Below are positions 1 to 10,405 of a DNA stretch of 57,005 bases, one piece after another. The stretch is from the NCBI GenBank assembly GCA_032718475.1, contig JAUCBJ010009098.1, positions 1 through 57,005 of the forward strand, read 5' to 3'. The notes under the pieces were generated by a model that was not told the DNA's origin, ran no database searches, and saw nothing but the letters and a program-made list of their open reading frames with translations. The stretch is from Nemertoderma westbladi. Its lineage: Eukaryota > Xenacoelomorpha > Nemertodermatida > Nemertodermatidae. Position numbers and translations under genes: made by a program. How positions within the stretch are numbered: position 1 is the first letter of the stretch; every line of letters starts with the position of its first letter.

Positions 1-238
1 TGTTTGATTTATATTATTTGATTGGCTAGCTGTTTGATTTATATTCGTTGATTGGCTAGCTGTTTTATTTATATTCGTTGATTGGCTAGCTGTTTGATTT
101 ATATTCGTTGATTGGCTAGCTGTTTGATTTATATTCTTTGATTGGCTAGCTGTTTAATTTATATTCGTAGATTGGCTAGCTGTTTGATTTATATTTGTTG
201 ATTGGCTAGCTGTTTGATTTATATTCGTTGATTGGCTA
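1..238. repeat. 30-bp minisatellite, 8 copies, cut by window edge
   Basis: Units of TGTTTGATTTATATTCGTTG then ATTGGCTAGC, with single-base variants (TTCGTTG/TTTGTTG/TTCGTAG). The array probably continues left of the window. Confidence 0.97.
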
Positions 239-240
239 TT

Positions 241-957
241 TTATATTCAATGAATGCTGTTTCCATTTTGTGCATGATTTTTATAAAAAAGAGAATTCAG
301 ATAAGAGATCTATATTGTAATAAAGACTGATATTGAAGATTTAAATATTGGATTTTGTGCCTAATCAGATGCCATATTTAGAGGGTACTATATATTACAT
401 TTATTGATTAGTATACTAAGCATTATGTACTATATGAACCTTTTGAAAGAAGAATCACTTTTTAGCATTAAACCATATTGGATATATTCCACAGTGGTAA
501 GGAGTAAAATAAGGAGAACTCTAATTTCCTGATGGTATACATTTTTGGTTAGAGCTACCCATGCCTTTGCTTTCCCAACTTATGTGTCTTTCTTCTGCCA
601 TGACCCATGGTACACAGTACAAAACATAGAATATAAATATTAATAGAAATCAGGCTGCATGCACCACTTATGTAACTTATTTTACAGACTCTAAGTCCTG
701 CCTCCTCTTATGTAACAGTTAATGTTGTAAAAAATACTACACACACAAAATACTACTCACATTAATTACCTTATGTGTGAGAAGTCCATAAAACAGAGCA
801 ATCCAATCCAATAAACGCCCAGACTACAAAACAGAACGAATCTCTTCCCGGTGATCACATCGATTAAAAATCTAATACAGATGTATCACGGTTCCTAAAT
901 GTCCCTGTCAATGTAACCATAGCTACCTCATCAAAATCAATGGTCGTCTTCTGAAAC
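241..957. other. Unique AT-rich stretch, nothing recognised
   Basis: I see no coding exon with homology, no RNA gene and no repeat unit here. Confidence 0.5.
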
Positions 958-960
958 ATG

Positions 961-2379
961 GGTCAACAACTGGCTCTCCTTGTCCCGGCATGTCTCAACA
1001 ACTGGCTCTCCTTGTCCCGGCATGTTTCAAGAAATGGCTCTCCTTGTCCCGGCATGTTTCAAGAAATGGCTCTCCTTGTCCCGGCATGTCTCAAGAACTG
1101 GCTCTCCTTGTCCCGGCATGTCTCAAGAACTGGCTCTCCTTGTCCCGGCATGTCTCAAGAACTGGCTCTCCTTGTCCCGGCATGTCTCAAGAACTGGCTC
1201 TCCTTGTCCCGGCATGTCTCAACAACTGGCTCTCCTTGTCCCGACATGTTTCAAGAAATGGCTCTCCTTGTCCCGGCATGTCTCAAGAACTGGCTCTCCT
1301 TGTCCCGGCATGTCTCAAGAACTGGCTCTCCTTGTCCCGGCATGTCTCAACAACTGGCTCTCCTTGTCCCGACATGTCTCAACCCAACAACTGGCTCTCC
1401 TTGTCCCGGCATGTCTCAAGAACTGGCTCTCCTTGTCCCGGCATGTCTCAACAACTGGCTCTCCTTGTCCCGACATGTCTCAACCCAACAACTGGCTCTC
1501 CTTGTCCCGGCATGTCTCAACCCAACAACTGGCTCTCCTTGTCCCGGCATGTCTCAACAACTGGCTCTCCTTGTCCTGGCATGTCTCAAGAACTGGCTCT
1601 CCTTGTCCTGGCATGTCCTAAGAACTGGCTCTCCTTGTCCCGACATGTCTCAACCCAACAACTGGCTCTCCTTGTCCCGGCATGTCTCAACCCAACAACT
1701 GGCTCTCCTTGTCCCAACATGTCTCAACCCAACAACTGGCTCTCCTTGTCCCGGCATGCCTCAACCCAACAACTGGCTCTCCTTGTCCCAACATGTCTCA
1801 ACCCAACAACTGGCTCTCCTTGACCCGGCATGCCTCAACCCAACAACTGGCTCTCCTTGTCCCGGCATGTCTCAACCCAACAACTGGCTCTCCTTGTCCC
1901 GGCATGTCTCAACAACTGGCTCTCCTTGTCCTGGCATGTCTCAACAACTGGCTCTCCTTGTCCCGGCATGTCTCAACAACTGGCTCTCCTTATCCTGGCA
2001 TGTCTCAACAACTGGCTCTCCTTGTCCCGACATGTCTCAACCCAAGAACTGGCTCTCCTTGTCCCGGCATGTCTCAACCCAACAACTGGCTCTCCTTGTC
2101 CCGGCATGCCTCAACCCAACAACTGACTCTCCTTGTCCCGACATGTCTCAACCCAACAACTGGCTCTCCTTGTCCCGGCATGCCTCAACCCAACAACTGA
2201 CTCCCCTTGTCCCGGCATGTCTCAACCCAACAACTGACTCTCCTTGTCTCGGCATGTCTCAACCCAACAACTGGCTCTCCTTGTCCCGGCATGTCTCAAC
2301 AACTGGCTCTCCTTGTTCCAACATGTCTCAACCCAACAACTGGCTCTCCTTGTCCGAGTATGTCTCAACCCAACCCCAA
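961..2379. repeat. 32/37-bp minisatellite, about 40 copies
   Basis: Core ACTGGCTCTCCTTGTCCC then GGCATGTCTCAA. There are two length classes: short units with CAAGAACTGG or CAACAACTGG (32 bp) dominate the left half, and long units with CAACCCAACAACTGG (37 bp) dominate the right half. Long open frames here (up to 510 codons, repeated NNWLSLSRHVST) follow from the repeat and are not supported as genes. Confidence 0.96.
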
Positions 2380-2584
2380 TTGCCATATTTATTTATCCTC
2401 CACAGCAACATATCAGTACCCCACAAGACGAAAACCAACTTGACCATCTCCAACTGCTCTCCAAATTGCAGAGTTTACACCTTAAATTAAATTATACCGG
2501 TACCCAAGGCATAGTGTAGTCCTATTACTCCACTACTACTAGGTTCGTCATGCTGCAATGCAGCTGCATTTTTAAGAATGCTGT

Positions 2585-3667
2585 GTCGGATGGTCGACAA
2601 AATTGTGCCGCCACTCACCCATGACATTTGCTAGATCATCCGCATCTTCAAGGCCAGTATCCTTAAGATGCGTCTCAAGAAAGTCATGGGCTGTTCACCA
2701 CGGTTATTCAGTCCATGCATGAGGCTGCCAAAGCACAAGATTATGCACTGGCTGGTCCTCACAGCGAAAGCAATGTTCTGCAAAGCGGAGGCGGCGACTT
2801 TGTTCTAGTGTCAAGCTTGGGGGAACCAATGAGATACCTCCAGTTGCAACAGGGAAGACCAGTCATGCCGCGGTAAGGCAGATTTAGTTGTTCTGCTAGG
2901 ACGCAGACTAAGCCTTACCTTGGCCACAATAAGGCGGTGATCACTGGAGAAGGGTCGAAGTGTAAATGCATTACAGTCTTGTATAGAGCTCCTGTATTTC
3001 CTACGAAACCGAATATGGTCTATCTGGGACTTGTGACCACTGGGTCCACTATGAGTCCATAGCTTTCCAGTTCGCTTCTTGAACTGGGTTCCAGCCGAAA
3101 ACAATCCATTTCCAGAGATAAAATGCATTAAATGTTTGAAGTAGTTCCTTCAAACACGCTCGGTCCGGTCGTGTTGTAGAGTTTCTGTAGTTAGGTACAT
3201 TAGGTACCAGAGCCACTGAAGAAGGCCTGTTTAATTGTATTTGTCCACATTTATAATTTTGGGTTGAAATATCTGGCATTTATATAATATAATTACAGCG
3301 GCACCTAAAGATCACTTTATCCTTCCTTTATTAGACTTGCATTAAAGTCTCCCAGGAATGTTAAGAATGCATGCTGATCCACTCCATCAGTAGCTGCTTG
3401 TAGATTGTGGTAGAAATTTTCCACCTCCTCTACTGGGGCAACACTAGTTGGAGAGTAGCACACAATCAGAACCACCTTAGGAAACTTCTTAGCCAGTCTT
3501 CCAGAACATGAGAAGTGGCAACGGATGATGCGGTTAGAGATTTGGTCTATTTTGTCCAATGCTGCATGTGCAGTTGGATTCATCAATAGACCAATTACAC
3601 CATTGCCACTATCATCTGCTGATGCGAGGGCGAGTCGCCAACCGTCCCTTGAATACAAACTGAACAA
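2585..3667 (-). mobile_element. Decayed LINE copy with endonuclease and C-terminal parts, RT deleted
   Basis: Reading leftwards on the reverse strand, 3667-2811 encodes pieces of an AP-like endonuclease: GNGVIGLLMNPTAHAALDKI, VVLIVCYSPTSVAPVEEVEN, LTFLGDFNA, KSQIDHIRFRRKYRSSIQDC and SSDHRLIVAKV (GDFNA and SDHR are endonuclease motifs). Frameshifts break it near 3310 and 3130. At about 2806 the sequence jumps to the C-terminal region (RRLRFAEHCFRCEDQPVHNL, then KDTGLEDADDLANVMG), with stops. The whole RT is missing. It is the same family as the copy at 28389-30277. The stretch 3668-3877 may be further 5' element sequence, but I cannot show it. Confidence 0.8.
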
Positions 3668-3877
3668 AGAAAGCTTACTGCCAAGGCAGTCAGTTCAGCT
3701 TGTCGCATTGGGATCCTATTATTCCAAGGCGCCGAATCGCCGAATCAACTTGCCAGCCCAGCCGCTCCAACAAGCACATAGTAGACCTGTTTGAATCTAA
3801 CCCTGATCTTATAGCACTTATTAAAGTTAATTTACCCAGGAAAACCAAATGATCATGATGAATGAAAGGCCGATCCA

Positions 3878-6817
3878 GATTGGATCGGCCATAGCTGAAC
3901 AGCTGGTCGAGCCAGCATCCTGAGATTGGATCGGCCATAGCTGAACAGCTGGTCGAGCACTCAGCATCCGGAGATTGGATCGGCCATAGCTGAACAGCTG
4001 GTCGAGCCAGCATCCGGAGATTGGATCGGACATAGCTGAACAGCTGGTCGAGCCATCATCCTGAGATTGGATCGGCCATAGCTGAACAGCTGGTCGAGCC
4101 AGCCACCGGAGATTGGATCGGCCATAGCTGATCAGCTGGTCGAACAATCAGCATCCGGAGATTAGATCGGCCATAGCTGATCAGCTGGTCGAGCCAGCAT
4201 CCGGAGATTGGATCGGCCATAGCTGAACAGCTGGTCGAGGCAGCAACAGGAGATTGGATCGGCCATAGCTGAACAGCTGGTCGATCCAGCAACCGGAGAT
4301 TGGATCGGCCATAGCTGAACAGCTGGTCGAGGCAGCAACAGGAGATTGGATCGGCCATAGCTGAACAGCTGGTCGAGGCAGCAACAGGAGATTGGATCGG
4401 CCATAGCTGAACAGCTGGTCGAGCACTCAGCATCCGGAGATTGGAACGGCCATAGCTGAACTGCTGGTCGAGCACTCAGCAACCGGAGATTGGAACGGCC
4501 ATAGCTGAACAGCTGGCTGAGCCAGCAACCGGAGATTGAATCGGCCATCGTTGAACAGCTGGTCGAGCCAGCATCCTGAGATTGGATCGGCCATAGCTGA
4601 ACAGCTGGTCGAGCCAGCAACCGGAGATTGGATCGGCCATAGCTGAACAGCTGGCTGAGCCAGCAACCGGAGATTGAATCGGCCATAGCTGAACAGCTGG
4701 TCGAGCACTCAGCATCCGGAGATTGGATCGGCCATAGCTGAACAGCTGGTCGAGCCAGCAACCGGAGATTGAATCGGCCATAGTTGAACAGCTGGTCGAG
4801 CCAGCAACCGGAGATTGGAACGGCCATAGCTGAACAGCTTGTCGAGCCAGCATCCCGAGATTGAATCGGCAATAGCTGAACAGCTGGTCGAGCCAGCAAC
4901 CGGAGATTGGAAGGGCCATAGCTGAACAGCTGGACGAGCCAGCATCCCGAGATTGAATCGGCCATAGCTGAACAGCTGGTCGAGCCAGCATCCGGAGATT
5001 GGATCGGCCATAGCTGAACAGCTGGTCGAGCCAGCAACCGGAGATTGAATCGGCCATAGTTGAACAGCTGGTCGAGCACTCAGCATCCGGAGATTGGATG
5101 GGCCATAGCTGAACAGCTGGCTGAGCCAGCATCGGAGATTGAATCGGCCATAGTTGAACTGCTGGTCGAGCACTCAGCATCCGGAGATTGGAACGGCCAT
5201 AGCTGAACAGCTGGTCGAGCACTCAGCATCCGGAGATTGTATCGGCCATAGCTGAACAGCTGGTCGAGCACTCAGCATCCGGAGATTGAATCGGCCATAG
5301 TTGAACAGCTGGTCGCGCACTCAGCATCCGGAGATTGAATCGGCTATAGTTGAACAGCTGGTCGCGCACTCAGCATCCGGAGATTGGAACGGCCATAGCT
5401 GAACAGCTGGTCGAGCACTCAGCATCCGGAGATAGGATCGGCCATAGCTGAACAGCTGATCGAGCCAGCAACCGGAGATTGAATCGGCCATAGCTGAACA
5501 GCTGGTCGAGCACTCAGCATCCGGAGATTGAATCGGCCATAGTTGAACAGCTGGTCGCGAACTCAGCATCCGGAGATTGAATCGGCCATAGTTGAACAGC
5601 TGGTCGCGCACTCAGCATCCGGAGATTGAATCGGCCATAGCTGAACAGCTGGTCGAGCACTCAGCATCCGGAGATTGGAACGGCCATAGCTGAACAGCTG
5701 GTCGAGCACTCAGCATCCGGAGATTGGATCGGCCATAGCTGAACAGCTGATCGAGCCAGCAACCGGAGATTGAATCGGCCATAGTTGAACAGTTGGTAGA
5801 GCACTTAGCATCTGGAGATTGTATCGGCCATAGCTGAACAGCTGGTCGAGCCAGCAACCGGAGATTGAATCGGCCATAGCTTAACAGCTGATCGAGCCAG
5901 CAACCGGAGATTGGATCGGCCATAGCTGAACAGCTGGTCAAGCCAGCAACCGGAGATTGGAACGGCCATATCTGAACAGCTGGTCGAGCCAGCAACCGGA
6001 AATTGAATCAGCCATAGCTGAACAGCTGGTCGAGCACTCAGCATCCGGAGATTGAATCGGCCATAGTTGAACAGCTGGTCGAGCACTCAGCATCCGGAGA
6101 TTGGAACGGCCATAGCTGAACAGCTGGTCAAGCACTCAGCATCCGGAGATTGGATCGGCCACAGCTGAACAGGTGGTCGAGCACTCAGCATCCCGAGATT
6201 GAATCGGCCATAGCTGAACAGCTGGTCGAGCCAGCATCCGGAGATTGGATCGGCCATAGCTGAACAGCTGGTCGAGCCAGCAACCGGAGATTGAATCGGC
6301 CATAGTTCAACATCTGGTAGAGCACTCAGCATCTGGAGATTGTATCGGTCATAGCTGAACAGCTGGTCGAGCCAGCAACCGGAGACTGAATCGGCCATAG
6401 CTTAACAGCTGGTCGAGCCAGCAACCGGAGAATGGATTGGCCGTAGCTGAACAGCTGGTCGAGCACTCAGCATCTGGAGATTGGATCGGCCATAGTTGAA
6501 CAGTTGGTAGAGCACTCAGCATCTGGAGATTGTATCGGCCATAGCTGAACAGCTGGTCTAGCCAGCAACCGGAGATTGAATCGGCCATAGCTTAACAGCT
6601 GGTCGAGCCAGCAACCGGAGATTGGATCGGCCATAGCTGAACAGCTGGTCGAGCCAGCAACCGGATTGGATCGGCCATAGCTGAACAGCTGGTCGAGGCA
6701 GCAACCGGAGATTGGATCGGCCGTAGCTGAACAGCTGGTCGAGCACTCAGCATCCGGAGATTGGATCGGCCATAGCTGAACAGCTGGTCGAGCACTCATC
6801 ATCTGGAGATTGTATCG
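3878..6817. repeat. 46/49-bp minisatellite, about 62 copies
   Basis: Units start GATTGGATCGGCCATAGC, then TGAACAGCTGGTCGAG, then CCAGCATCCGGA (46 bp) or CACTCAGCATCCGGA (49 bp). The core holds the short palindromic run AGCTGAACAGCT. Reverse-strand open frames of up to 305 codons (ARPAVQLWPIQSPDAG) arise from the repeat and are not supported as genes. Confidence 0.96.
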
Positions 6818-7944
6818 TTGACCGCACTGAGACAGACGATCTCCAGCTGCGTTGTTGCGGCTGCCTGTAGAGCCGCTTCGTTCTAATTGTAAATTAAAAA
6901 TCATAATTAAATTATTACCAAAAAGAAGTATAATTATTACTATTAACAATATTGTTGAGGATCAGCACTCATCTTATAAATGAAAAAGTAAAATACATTT
7001 TACTGAAATTTAAATAGTGGCAACTATTAGTTTTACAAACGAACATAGAGAGTAAGTGTAAAGAAATTAACGAGAATCCGAACAATGTAAAGTACTTTGA
7101 AAAAATTATAACATTACAAAACGACTTCTGATAAAAATCCGCTTATTGAACTTTTGTTGTAAAAAGTTGTTGTAAAGTGAAATATGTATCGTTGGTGGAA
7201 TTCCTCAACTTAATATAATAGGAATTATGAATGGACACAGAGCTCAACTCCTACAGCACTACTACAATGTAATATGTTGTCTCCTGGGTTTTTATGAGCT
7301 ACAAAACAACAAACTGATTATTAACTGTGTTAAGTAATGATGTAACACAAGCTGATCGTTGTCTGGTTTCCAACACAAATAGACTACACATTAATAGCAA
7401 ATATCCTTAACAAACCCTAATTAATATAATTATTAATATTAACATCCAAATCTGATACAAAACAAAGGCAGATTGGATTTCTACAAAAATATAAAACAAA
7501 ATACATTATTTAGAACGAACAAATTATATTGTATATAATTATCAAACAGTAAGGAAAAACGGAGTCTCTGTAAGATAAAACTGTGAGTGAAGTTTAAGAG
7601 AAACTGCTGCATTACGGGGCCCATAGCAACCAAGTCTATCCGTATTTGAATAAAAATCACAAAATGTGGCCTTTCATAAAAACAATACATTATTGTGTAA
7701 AATGTATTGTAATTAAGTTTTCCAATCCGAGTTGGTTTATTACAAGAGCGATGCGAGTGTTATAAAATGGGGAATGGTGTAAAGGGAATAGGATATTTAT
7801 TTTGCAAGGTGATTTACAGGATGAGCGCAACGAGCACCGGATGAAGTTAGTTGAGTCTGGTGATGTCAATGAAGTATAGTGTTAGTACAGGAATCGAGCT
7901 ACAAAGCCATGAAACTGTAAGGCATTTGCTATCATTCAAGGTTA
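6818..7944. other. Unique AT-rich 3' flank, possible poly(A) signals only
   Basis: No coding homology or RNA gene is visible. On the strand of the CKAP5 homologue, AATAAA (TTTATT on +) occurs at 7736-7741 and 7797-7802, which could serve as polyadenylation signals if the transcript reads through the 26-bp array. A 69-codon reverse frame at 7481-7690 has no recognisable features. Confidence 0.4.
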
Positions 7945-8080
7945 GTTATCTACATAATCACTGCTCTCCGTTGGTGGTGTATTAGTTTATTATGGTTATC
8001 TACATAATCACTGCTCTCCGTTGGTGGTGTATTAGTTTATTATGGTTATCTACATAATCACTGCTCTCCGTTGGTGGTGT
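7945..8080. repeat. 50-bp tandem repeat, just under 3 copies, with AATAAA on the gene strand
   Basis: Units start GTTATCTACATAATCACTGC at 7945, 7995 and 8045. Copies 1 and 2 end TTAGTTTATTATG, which is CATAATAAACTAA on the gene strand and so gives a canonical AATAAA at 7986-7991 and 8036-8041. It lies about 1.6 kb downstream of the CKAP5 stop codon. Confidence 0.95.
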
Positions 8081-8158
8081 GACTATTTTTGATTGTTTCT
8101 GGTCACTTTTTGTGATTTTTACCTAAAGTTCCATTCTTTTAATTATTGATGCTAGTAG

Positions 8159-9692
8159 CCCATTAACTCTGTCCCTGCCTGTGTCCCATTAACTCTGACC
8201 CGCCTGTGACCCACTAAATCTGTCCCCGCCCGAGTCCCATTAACTCTGTCCCCGCCTGTGTCCCATTAACTCTGTCCCCGCCTGTATCCCACTAACTATG
8301 ACCTGCCTGTGTCCCATTAACTCTGTCCCCGCCTGTGCCCCATTAACTCTGTCCCCGCCTGTGTCCACTAATTCTGACCCGCCTGTGTCCCACTAACTCT
8401 GTCCCCGCCTGTGTCCCATTAACTCTGTCCCCGCCTGTGTCCCATTAACTCTGTCCCCGCCTGTGTCCCATTAACTCTGTCCCCGCCTGTGCCCCATTAA
8501 CTCTGTCCCCGCCTGTGTCCACTAATTCTGACCCGCCTGTGTCCCACTAACTCTGTCCCCGCCTGTGTCCCATTAACTCTGTCCCCGCCTGTGTCCCATT
8601 AACTCTGTCCCAGCCTGTGTCCCATTAACTCTGCCCCCGCCTGTGTCCCATTAACTCTGTCCCCGCCTGTGTCCCATTAACTCTGTCCCCGCCTGTGTCC
8701 CACTAATTATGACCTGCCTGTGCCCCATTAACTCTGTCCCCGCCTGTGTCCCACTAATTCTGACCCGCCTGTGCCCCATTAACTCTGTCCCCGCCTGTGT
8801 CCCATTAACTCTGTCCCCGCCTGTGTCCCATTAACTCTGTCCCCGCTTGTGTCCCATTAACTCTGTCCCCGCCTGTGTCCCATTAACTCTGTCCCCGCAT
8901 GTGTCCCACTAATTCTGACCCGCCTGTGTCCCATTAACTCTGTCCCCGCATGTGTCCCGCTAACTCTAACCCCGCCTGTGTCCCATTAACTCTGTCCCCG
9001 CCTGTGTCCCATTAACTCTGTCCCCGCATGTGTCCCTCTAATTCTGACCCGCCTGTGTCCCATTAACTCTATCCCCGCCTGTGTCCCATTAACTCTGTCC
9101 CCGCCTGTGTCCCATTAACTCTGTCCCCGCCTGTGTCCCATTAACTCTGTCCCCGCTTGTGTCCCGCTAACTCTAACCTCGCCTGCGTCCCATTAACTCT
9201 GACCCGCCGTGACCCACTAAATCTGTCCCTGCCCGAGTCCCACTAACTCTGTCCCCGCCTGTGTCCCATTAACTCTGTCCTCGCCTGTGTCCCATTAACT
9301 CTGTCCCCGCCTGTCCCCGCCTGTGTCCCATTAACTCTGTCCCCGCATGTGTCCCACTAATTCTGACCCGCCTGTGTCCCATTAACTCTGTCCCCCCGCC
9401 TGTGTCCCATTAACTCTGTACCCCCGACTGTGTCCCATTAACTCTGTCCTCGCCTGTGTCCCATTAACTCTGTCCCCGCCTGTGTCCCATTAACTCTGTC
9501 CCCGCATGTGTCCCACTAATTCTGACCCGCCTGTGTCCCATTAACTCTGTCCCCGCATGTGTCCCGCTAACTCTAACCCCGCCTGTGTCCCATTAACTCT
9601 GTCCCCGCCTGTGTCCCATTAACTCTGTCCCCGCATGTGTCCCGCTAACTCTAACCCCGCCTGTGTCCCATTAACTCTGTCCCCCCGCCTGT
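8159..9692 (-). repeat. 26-bp minisatellite, about 58 copies, overlapping the CKAP5 stop codon
   Basis: On the gene strand, units read ACACAGGCGGGGACAGAG then TTAATGGG, with variants (GACCCGCC, GCATGTG on +). The first unit overlaps the last codons and stop of the terminal exon. The array would form the start of the 3' UTR. Confidence 0.97.
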
Positions 9693-10357
9693 TTTATAAG
9701 CTCCAACCGCCTCTTTAGTTCCCCCATCGATGGGGTTCGGCCTTCCAACGAATCACCCGAATCGCTCCGATCCGTTAATGTTCCAACGATCTCGGTGACC
9801 ACCTCCGGCGGCATCTCATTGGCGGTCTCCGTGGTAACCGGTAGATTGAGCGCCGATCGGAACAACTCGAGTTTCTCCTCGGAAGTCCCGTTCACGGGGA
9901 CGTTGTTGCTCGCGACGCGATCTAACAGAGGCGCCCCCTTGTGGTGGAACTTCCGGATGTACCATAGGCCATTCCGAATAAACTTTCGTTTCTGTTCTGA
10001 GAACTCGGATAGTTTGGCGTCCATATCGTAGTCTGGGTTGGACTGCTTGTACTGATGCAGCGCCAGTAGACCCTGTTTCACGGTATCCTTGTTGCCGATC
10101 TGTTGGAATATAATCTCAACGGGTCCCAATGAACTCGGTATCTTTATGACGTCATCGTTGGCTACTTTAGTGTTGCTACGTCGTTTGATCTCCTTATTAA
10201 GAATCGCCTCGATCTCGCTGTTCTCTCTGTCCTCAATGAGTCCGAGGTGATGCAGGATAGCGCTGCCCTTAACGTCAACCATGTTGTGCAGGAGGGTCTT
10301 TACCGTTCGGAATATGTAATCGTCTTTGGCGCCATGCCAACCTCGCGATGGATGCAC
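9671..10357 (-). CDS. CKAP5: CKAP5/XMAP215 homologue, last coding exon
   Basis: This exon of 228 codons plus stop follows acceptor TTTGTTTACTTAAG. It starts VHPSRGWHGAKDDYIFRTVK then TLLHNMVDVKG, matching human VFPKEKLKQC...FPIRTLKTLLHTLCKLKG. It carries the conserved C-terminal helices (LGPVEIIFQQIGNKDTVKQG is the counterpart of FLAEIFKKIGSKENTKEG), then a variable tail, and finishes with LKRRLELIKQ like human LKKRLERIK. The final residues AGGQS and the TAA lie inside the first unit of the 26-bp minisatellite that fills the 3' flank, so the extreme C-terminus is repeat-encoded. The C-terminal region of CKAP5 binds partners such as TACC3 in vertebrates; I infer the same role here. Confidence 0.95.
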   Translation of the reverse strand: MHPSRGWHGAKDDYIFRTVKTLLHNMVDVKGSAILHHLGLIEDRENSEIEAILNKEIKRRSNTKVANDDVIKIPSSLGPVEIIFQQIGNKDTVKQGLLALHQYKQSNPDYDMDAKLSEFSEQKRKFIRNGLWYIRKFHHKGAPLLDRVASNNVPVNGTSEEKLELFRSALNLPVTTETANEMPPEVVTEIVGTLTDRSDSGDSLEGRTPSMGELKRRLELIKQAGGQS

Positions 10358-10405
10358 CTTAAGTAAACAAATAATTAAAATAACTAAACAACAACCTGAC
10401 TCTAT

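Noticed and set aside
958-2519. Open frames of up to 510 codons (NNWLSLSRHVST repeats)
   Set aside because: They arise from the 32/37-bp minisatellite, all three frames are open in places, and there is no start context, domain or composition like the real exons.
3827-6949. Reverse-strand open frames of up to 305 codons (ARPAVQLWPIQSP repeats)
   Set aside because: By-product of the 46/49-bp array; frames overlap one another and carry no recognisable domain.
7481-7690. 69-codon reverse frame downstream of CKAP5
   Set aside because: Phe/Ile-rich frame in AT-rich DNA without homology.
9671-10357. High GC of the exons as a sign of horizontal transfer
   Set aside because: All exons of the gene share it against AT-rich introns, and the protein is an ordinary metazoan CKAP5 with animal-type introns.
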